Below are positions 57,432-64,000 of a DNA stretch of 64,000 bases, one piece after another. The stretch comes from Paraconiothyrium sp. Pb-2020. Taxonomy: Eukaryota > Ascomycota > Dothideomycetes > Pleosporales > Didymosphaeriaceae. The notes under the pieces were generated by a model that worked only from the letters and a program-made list of their open reading frames with translations, did no database searches and had not been told where the DNA came from. Both the position numbers and the translations under genes were made by a program. The stretch spans positions 1,736,001-1,800,000 of the forward strand of contig JAJUBI010000002.1 in NCBI GenBank assembly GCA_022419385.1. Direction: 5' to 3'. Every line of letters starts with the position of its first letter. Position 1 is the stretch's first letter.

Positions 57432-59032
57432 CTACTCCCAGTCACCGGGGCCCAAGTCAATCGGCTTCCCTGCCCTCATGTCCTCCATAATCTTCTCGAT
57501 AGTCCATGGTTCATACTTGTAGCCTTTGGGGTAATTCGGCTCGAAGCTTGTCTCATCCTCCATCTTAATGCCCTTCTTTATGCTAGCAGCAGCCTTGTCA
57601 TAGTTCTCGTACGCATATGCTTCGGGGTCATGAGACCACACCCATTTGGGTAGCTTGGGTGCGGCGCGGCGCGGGTCAAGCTTGACTTTGTCCCAGTCGG
57701 TGTCCTGGAGGAGCTCGGCGTTGGAGAAGCCCAATTTTTGTGCGCACGAGTTTCGGATGAACCTGAAACGAATATGTGTACGGACGGACTGTGGAATCCT
57801 CTCCCGACCACCGATCTGCAGGCAAGATGCTATTGACACGGCATCCTCAATGGCCTGGGTGGCTCCGTTGCCGGAGGCGGGGAGATAGGAATGTGCAGCA
57901 TCGCCAATCTGGATAACACGGGCTCCAGGCGAGGTCCAGGTGGGCTGAGGGTTACGCCATAGAAGCTCGAAGTTGACGATGGTGTCCGGAGGGGTGATCT
58001 TGACGAGATCTCGGAATATGGGTGCCCATTTATTCACCTCCATACCAGGCATCTCATCCATGCCCTGCAGCACTTCCTCAGCATCGATAGTATTGCTCCA
58101 GCTTTCCTTCTCGGACCCAGTCACCTGCAGTTGTAAGCACTCACTCTCTCTAGGATTTCGGGACTCGCCTGCTCACATCGTGGTTCATGATCCAGACCAT
58201 GACATCCTCGCGCGTCAAGGTCAACGCGTACGTCGAGGGCCCCAGCCATGTCCTTACGATTGGCTCCTTGTTTGGCATCATCTTGAAGGCTTCTTTAACC
58301 TCTGGGTTCTTGTCCAAATGCTCTATCGGAAACGCTGCGCGCCACATCGCTCTGCCCGACGGCCTTGCTCGCACCTGTCCGCCAACTAATTTTTGGCTCT
58401 TTGAACCCACACCATCGGCCGCGATAACAACATCGGCTTCATACGATGTACCATCCTCGGTCACACAGCCTGCATTGCCAGTCTTTTCGTTCTCGAAGTA
58501 GTCTACAACCTTTCGATTGAACTCTACACTCACACCATGCCTCTCTACTGCGCTTACAAACATCTTGTAAACAAGCGGGCGCATCTGGAACTCGCCCGGC
58601 GGTGTACCAGGATCAAGACCCTGAGCGCGCAACCGATCTGCGACCTTCTTTGGTGTGATAATAACCTCGCCGCTATGCTTGAATGTCTCGATCCACGCAT
58701 TGTGCAGCGAGATCTCATGATACTCCTTCAACAAATCCGGCCAGTGTTTGAGGAAACGCGTCGCACTAAGGCCCATAAAATACATGTCACCTAAGAGCCG
58801 CGTAAGCGTTGGATCAAGCTGACTGTGTGCACCAAAGGTACTAACCATTTGTGTTGATGCTGCCACTCTTCTCCAAAACGCGAACGTTATGTCCCTTGCG
58901 GATACATTCGAGTGCGGCGACGAGACCTGCCAAGCCGGTTCCGACAATCAAAACTTCTATCCCAGTTGGTTTGTACGATCCAAGCGGTTTCGCGTCCATC
59001 GCGGAATCGCGAGAAGTAAGCGCGTGAGGCAT
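57432..59032 (-). CDS. FAD-dependent monooxygenase (salicylate hydroxylase-like)
   Basis: Exons 59032-58846, 58790-58177 and 58124-57432 (introns of 55 and 52 nt) give 497 residues. This is a class A flavoprotein monooxygenase that would use NAD(P)H and oxygen to hydroxylate an aromatic or related substrate. The FAD-binding motif VLIVGTGLAGLVAALE and the acidic strand end VRVLEKS are in exon 1. The DG motif is VVIAADGVGSKSQ, and the GD motif is VIQIGDAAHSYLPASGNGAT. The junctions NTNG/DMYFMGLSATRF and MNHD/VTGSEKESW fit the family. It is divergent from a P450 across about 1.65 kb. The substrate is unknown. Confidence 0.9.
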
Positions 59033-60685
59033 GTTGAATGTGCAGAGTGTTGTTGCAAGAAGATCGTAAACGTGTATTCAGTTGGTGATGCTCTAACAAG
59101 TGCTGCCAAGTGTCTTTATACTACTGAGCCAGCCATTCAATTGACTAAAGTTTATTTATGCAATCATAGTTGTGAGCGTTGGTAGAGGGTGGTCCGCCAG
59201 GTGGCGTAGTCCCTGCCGGCGGGCTCCCGAATGCCGACCGCTGTCAACCTTCGAAAATCGAGAAGTCTATACTTCGCACGACAATCACCTCCCCTGCCAC
59301 CAATTGCCGCGGCTGTGTCTAGGGCGCATACATCTCCTTTTAGGGCGGTGATGCGAAGAGGAAAGGACATGACGATGATGTGTATGCTAGCGTAGCGCTA
59401 AGCGGAAGCGAGCGCATGTATGGCTGTCAATGACGGTTAAGCGTTGGACTTCATGGTTCCCCACATACTCCGGAGCTAAGCAAGACGCGGGACGGCTACG
59501 CTAGGGCCCAGAAAACTGTAATCTTCCGCGTAGAGCCTAGTCTGTAGGTAGTGTTGAGGTCGGCTGCACTCAGCTTAGCAGTTCCACCACAGCGCCTGAG
59601 ATAAAGATCTTGCTGTGGAAATCGTGGGCTGAGACAGCATCGAGCCAGGTACCAGGCCCCGCGGACACATCTACTTTGCTCTTGGCAACACGATGAAGTA
59701 GACATTGATCCAATGCAATACGATGGTGGCGGATGGTGTTGTTGCCGCGCCGATGGCGAAGTATCCAAGGCTGTGGATCTTGTATTGAAGACCATATAGT
59801 TGAATCGAAGGCTGTCAGCCACGCAACATGGTTCGGAAAACAGTGAAACTTGAATTTAAGCGTGAAAGCTTTAATATCTCAGCCTCCATCATCGCTATTG
59901 CCCGAGTTTTTTTGCTTTTTTCCGTACACTGAACACAGTGATCCGTAGGCCCTTACATCCGTCGCTGAGATCTTCATCCCGCGGGGTTACCTTCGAATTA
60001 TTACGCCCCTAGAGGGTGGTGGAGACGAAAGTTTAGCCAGATACAATCAACATGTCGCAGATATTGCAGTCAGCATTTCGAAGATGTGGTTTAGGAGCGA
60101 GGGTGATTGTTCGTTTGTCTCTCTCTCTTGCAGAGCTGAAAATCCGTCATGGTCGGTGCCGTTTAGCACCGATATTGACGTGAGCATTTAGTGGATCACA
60201 CATGTCCTAGACCAACACCAGCCAACCCGACTGGATGGTGCTCATGGGGTCTTGTTCCGGTCCATGGTCCGAAACCTCGTGCTCGCCCTGTCATTGGACC
60301 AAGATGCTCACTTTGCCCATTCAATGTTGCCATCGGTTTTCTCGCACAGCCCTATCGAGCGGAGGCCCAGCCCCCGACCTGCTGCCTCCCTGTGACAATC
60401 AGTGCTAGTGTGATCCCTGGCCCCGGATTGATATAAGACTCGTTGGAGAGCCGACCAAAGGTGAGCTGCGAGATACGTAGCCTGTCACTTGTAGCGTTAG
60501 TATTACATACGTGATACAAGACCCGGCTCGCGTGGTTCTTCTCTCTGCAGTATACCTTCACGGTCCCTTTCGTAGCATTCATTCACCCTACGCCTGTTGC
60601 CAACGACATAAACGTACCCTAGGCAGGCGCCTCTGCGCGGGCACTCCAATACTATCGCTAAGCATCGAACCGTCTACATACAATT
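59033..60685. promoter_or_regulatory. Divergent intergenic region, FAD monooxygenase / P450
   Basis: About 1.65 kb between divergent start codons. Short frames only. It is long for a fungal bidirectional promoter and may hide a small unrecognised gene, but I see no support for one. Confidence 0.45.
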
Positions 60686-62407
60686 ATGCATCCCTTAACG
60701 CTGTATGCCGTGGGCTTTGCGGCATTCGGTTGGATAGTCTACCGTTTTGCTCAAGCTCTTGGAAAACGTAACGCCAAATACAACCCGCAGGGCCTTCCTG
60801 GACCGACTCTGATTCCCTGGGTTGGACGTATCCATGACCTGCCGATTGACTACATGTGGTTGAAGTTCTATGAATGGAGCCAGAAGTTTGGACCGATATA
60901 TCGTACAAAGATGCTAGGAGCAAACTTTGTTATTATCTCCGACGAAGACGTTTGTGAAGAAATTCTGACGAAGAAGGCCAAAATCTATTCAGACAGGCCC
61001 CAGATCAAATCGTTGTTTGATGCCAAGAGCACGTACGGGTCTATGGAATATCTACCCCTCATGGGTAGGAACAGTAAGTCGCCGACACCATTGGTCGTCT
61101 TCGTTTCTAACATACTGTCAGAGTATTGGGCGCGCCAGAGAAAGTTCACTCACGCATACTTGATGGAATCTACCAATAACCGCTACTACGGTATCATGGA
61201 GCTCGAAGCCAAACGCTGGATGTACAGGCTCTTGAATGAGCCCGACAACTTCGGATTCTCGCTGGAGGACATGGCGTCCAAGGTCATGTGCCAGCTTACC
61301 TGGGATGACCACACCGTTAGCGAGCAACTCACGCCTAGCGCTTGGGGCTTATTAACACAGATGTCTCCGGCCGGCCCGATTACGAACGTCCTGACGCCTC
61401 TTTGGGACTGGGTCCCTCAAATGATCAACCCGTGGAAGATTGCTGAACGAAAACGCCACGACGACCAGCAAGCATGGTGGATGGATCGACTGGTGGCCAC
61501 ACGCAAGCGGCTTGAGAAGGGCAAGCAAAGGCTCTGCTACACGCGAACATATTTGGAAACCGCTGAAAAGTCCGCCATTTCGGGGGACTATGAGGCCTCT
61601 TCTGTGATTGGCATGATGGCCTTAGTTGGTATCTTCACTGTCGCCGGGCCGTTGTACTACTTCCTCGTGTCGATGGTTCATCATCCGGAATGGCAGAAGA
61701 AGTGCCAGGAGGAGGTTGACAAGGTTTGCGGGCATCGGCCACCTACTCTTATGGACATGCCATACCTTCCTGTCCTTCGCGCTTGCATCAAGGAGACCAT
61801 GCGATGGAGGCCCAATGTACCGACAGGTAAGCGTCCAGGATTCGTGAATCATGGAGCATCAGACTGACTGCTCTCAGGTGTCGCGCATGAGCTTGAGGAA
61901 GACGACTGGCACAAAGGCTACTTCATCCCGAAAGGAACTCGCATCCTTCCGCTCGATTACGCGTTCCTTCACAACCCGGTGAAGTACCCCGACCCATGGA
62001 ATTTCCGACCGGAGCGCTGGCTCGAGCCTGGCTGGCCTACATACAACCCTGACCTTACGAAGTTCCCCACCATCATGGGTATGACCTCATTCGGTTGGGG
62101 CCAGCGCCAATGCCTTGGCCAGTCCATCACTCGGGATGAGACGGTCGTTGCTTGTGGTGCTCTCGTGTGGGCATTCACCATGAAGCGAAAGGTCGATCCT
62201 GCCACTGGAAAGGAAATCGAAGTTTCTACGGAGAAGTCGAATTCGCTTCTCATCGTCAAGCCCGATCCGTTCCAGATGGCCTTCGAGCCCAGGAGCGAAG
62301 AGCGAAAGCAACAGATTATTGACGAGTGGAAGGCTGCTGAGGCACAGGATGCAGAGGAGAGAGCCGAGTTCTTGCGGGCTGCAGAGAAGAAGGAGGTACT
62401 TGCATAA
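60686..62407 (+). CDS. Cytochrome P450 monooxygenase
   Basis: Exons 60686-61073, 61122-61826 and 61878-62407 (introns of 48 and 51 nt) give 540 residues. An N-terminal membrane anchor (LTLYAVGFAAFGWIVYRFA) is followed by the Pro-rich hinge GLPGPTLIPWVG. The I-helix region reads SVIGMMALVGIFTVAGPLYY and lacks the usual AGxDT form, which is unusual. The K-helix ExxR is ETMRW, the PERF-type motif is FRPERW, and the heme loop is FGWGQRQCLGQ with the thiolate Cys near 443. A charged tail rich in Glu, Lys and Ala ends the protein. It is probably microsomal. The partner FAD monooxygenase suggests joint oxidation of one substrate. The CYP family cannot be assigned by eye. Confidence 0.93.
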
Positions 62408-64000
62408 CTTGTCCGATTATAATCAAACAATTGTTGGGTTTCGAATGTGGTTCCCCCCAATTGACTACTGTAGATATCCCATCCTGGTTTCTCTATTGGA
62501 CCTGGTCTGTTTAATAATAATCCATCGTCACGATATCAATATTCAAAATATCGTACGGGCCCCTTTTCTAAACTCTTGAGCCCCAAAGACTCATCATGAT
62601 TCGTCGTGGTGTCTTTACCGTTTGACACAGACATTGATCAAACAATGCACCCGAGTATTATACATGTGATAGTGCTATTGTTCCTGCGCGCGCGCATGGT
62701 CATTGTGGGGCAATTATTTCTGACATGCGGAGGTGCCGTTGCGTGAGGTGAATACCGTAGCAGGTGGGTGTCCAACTAGATATAGCGTCACTGTGCTGGA
62801 TTATCTCCGTATTCACTTAACAACTGTCTCCGACGCCGCCAGATGTGGATGAATGATATGGCCATTCTCCGGCTTGGCCAGTGCGACCATTTGAGTGAGA
62901 TCTGAGATCTGTCTACGTTCGTGTAGTACGTCTATGCATTCGCGAATAGACAACTCGTCAAAAAGGTAACTTCGATTACTGTTTGATCTTATTATTGGAA
63001 CGCTCTTACGCTGGACGCTTGAAGGCCTGTGCGAGCCCAGTCTCAGCTGAGCCGCGAGGCCATCGGGGCTCATCAGCTCTAGGGAACACCCTTTGGTATA
63101 GCTGAACAACACCGGAGTCATGGCGCTTGTCTCATCATAGAGAAACTACAAGCGAAAGAGCCACACTTGTCTCGGATCAATCAGCAGGATGGCTGGGCGT
63201 GTTACACAGAACCACAGCATAATGTTCGATACTCTGATTTCACCGATCTCCGCTTGGACGCTCTAGTATAAGTCATACAGGATTTAGATTGGGGGAAGAA
63301 TACTTCTATGCATCTTTCAAGGCGCGGGGAAAGGATGCAGTGGTACGCTTGCCTTCTTGCGGCCTATGACGAAACATTTTTGTCACTTTTCGCAACACGG
63401 CGGCGGCAGCTTCCTTGTTGCTTTTGCGGGTGCACCGGAGCAACGTCGAATATCGCGCAGAGAAATTCTCGCGTACGATGGCGTCACCTTGACGGTAATT
63501 GGAAATAAGCAAAGGATACTTTGATGCCATTTTCGGTATGTTGACGCGCGACAGTTTGCAGGACAAGGACATAAGCTTGAAGACGCTCTCAAGCTCAAGG
63601 TCTTACGTGAGTCGACGATGGCCTTAGGCTATAAGGAAATGTGTTTTCTCGGAAGCGACAGTCCAGTGAATGTACGTTGTAGGAAACTTCTGGGGCATAC
63701 ATGCTGAAAAGCGAGCGGTAGAGTATACTACATGTTACTACCTGAACCGCATTTGGGAGCCCCACACAAGGACCCCAACAATCAATCGATCGAAGCTCGG
63801 ACGAATGAATATCTTTGCTTGAAAGAGAATGCGAATGCATGAAATATGCAATGCGGCACGGGGATATCGGGAGCGACATGGGCAATCCTGCACTGCACTT
63901 ATTCACGAGGTAGGAAGACAGCGGGCATCCTTGCGAATGAGATCAGGGCAGCTTTCAGAACATCACTTAGACTGTATTGATCTAGATGTCCCTCTGTCAG
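62408..64000. other. Right-end stretch without a supported gene
   Basis: About 1.6 kb after the P450. A minus-strand frame at 62813-63121 looks mildly protein-like but has no known domain. An exon of a gene beyond the right edge cannot be excluded. Confidence 0.45.

Noticed and set aside
1..64000. tRNA genes, rRNA genes and CRISPR arrays
   Set aside because: I scanned for T-loop-like motifs (GTTCRANNC with paired flanks) and for spaced direct repeats and found nothing convincing. A covariance-model search would settle the tRNA question.

Overview
The window is nuclear DNA from a filamentous ascomycete (Pezizomycotina; a dothideomycete is my best guess). The grounds are the short introns (mostly 44-78 nt, GT..AG with CTAAC-like branch sites), the gene set (VIB-1/NDT80-type factor, Zn2Cys6 factor, RTA1-like protein, DUF3445, DUF1772 and NmrA-like proteins) and the absence of operons. 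I found no rRNA or tRNA gene, no CRISPR array and no intact transposon. Gene models were spliced by eye. For every multi-exon model that I call intact, the summed exon length is a multiple of three; the exception is the cystathionine beta-synthase gene, which carries a frameshift.

1-19 kb is mostly conserved housekeeping sequence. It holds a decayed subtilase remnant at the left edge, RRP8 (rRNA methyltransferase), a short-chain dehydrogenase remnant, an RTA1-like membrane protein, an AANAT-like acetyltransferase, DDI1 (ubiquitin-dependent aspartyl protease), cystathionine beta-lyase, a WD40/DUF2415 protein and mitochondrial Hsp70. The last two are divergent across a promoter that carries a perfect heat shock element.

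21.4-30 kb looks like a small catabolic cluster: a Zn2Cys6 regulator, a RidA-type imine deaminase divergent from a heme-dependent N-demethylase-like (DUF3445) protein, and an amino-acid/amine permease divergent from an aldehyde dehydrogenase. The arrangement suggests uptake and oxidation of an N-alkylated amine or amino acid, which is an inference. It is the best candidate here for an undescribed pathway.

30-40 kb carries cystathionine beta-synthase (with an apparent one-base frameshift), a 33-bp perfect inverted repeat spanning 506 bp, the SRP receptor beta subunit, and a VIB-1/NDT80-family regulator with a 10-nt first coding exon and two introns of about 400 nt. Upstream of that regulator lie about 9 kb (39.8-48.7 kb) without any gene I can support, part of it strikingly GC-rich.

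48.7-62.4 kb is accessory: two small NTF2/SnoaL-like proteins, a secreted GH5 glycoside hydrolase, a DUF1772 (anthrone-oxygenase-like) protein, an NmrA-like oxidoreductase, and a divergent FAD-monooxygenase/P450 pair. These would suit tailoring or aromatic catabolism, but no backbone synthase is present. The last 1.6 kb shows no recognisable gene.
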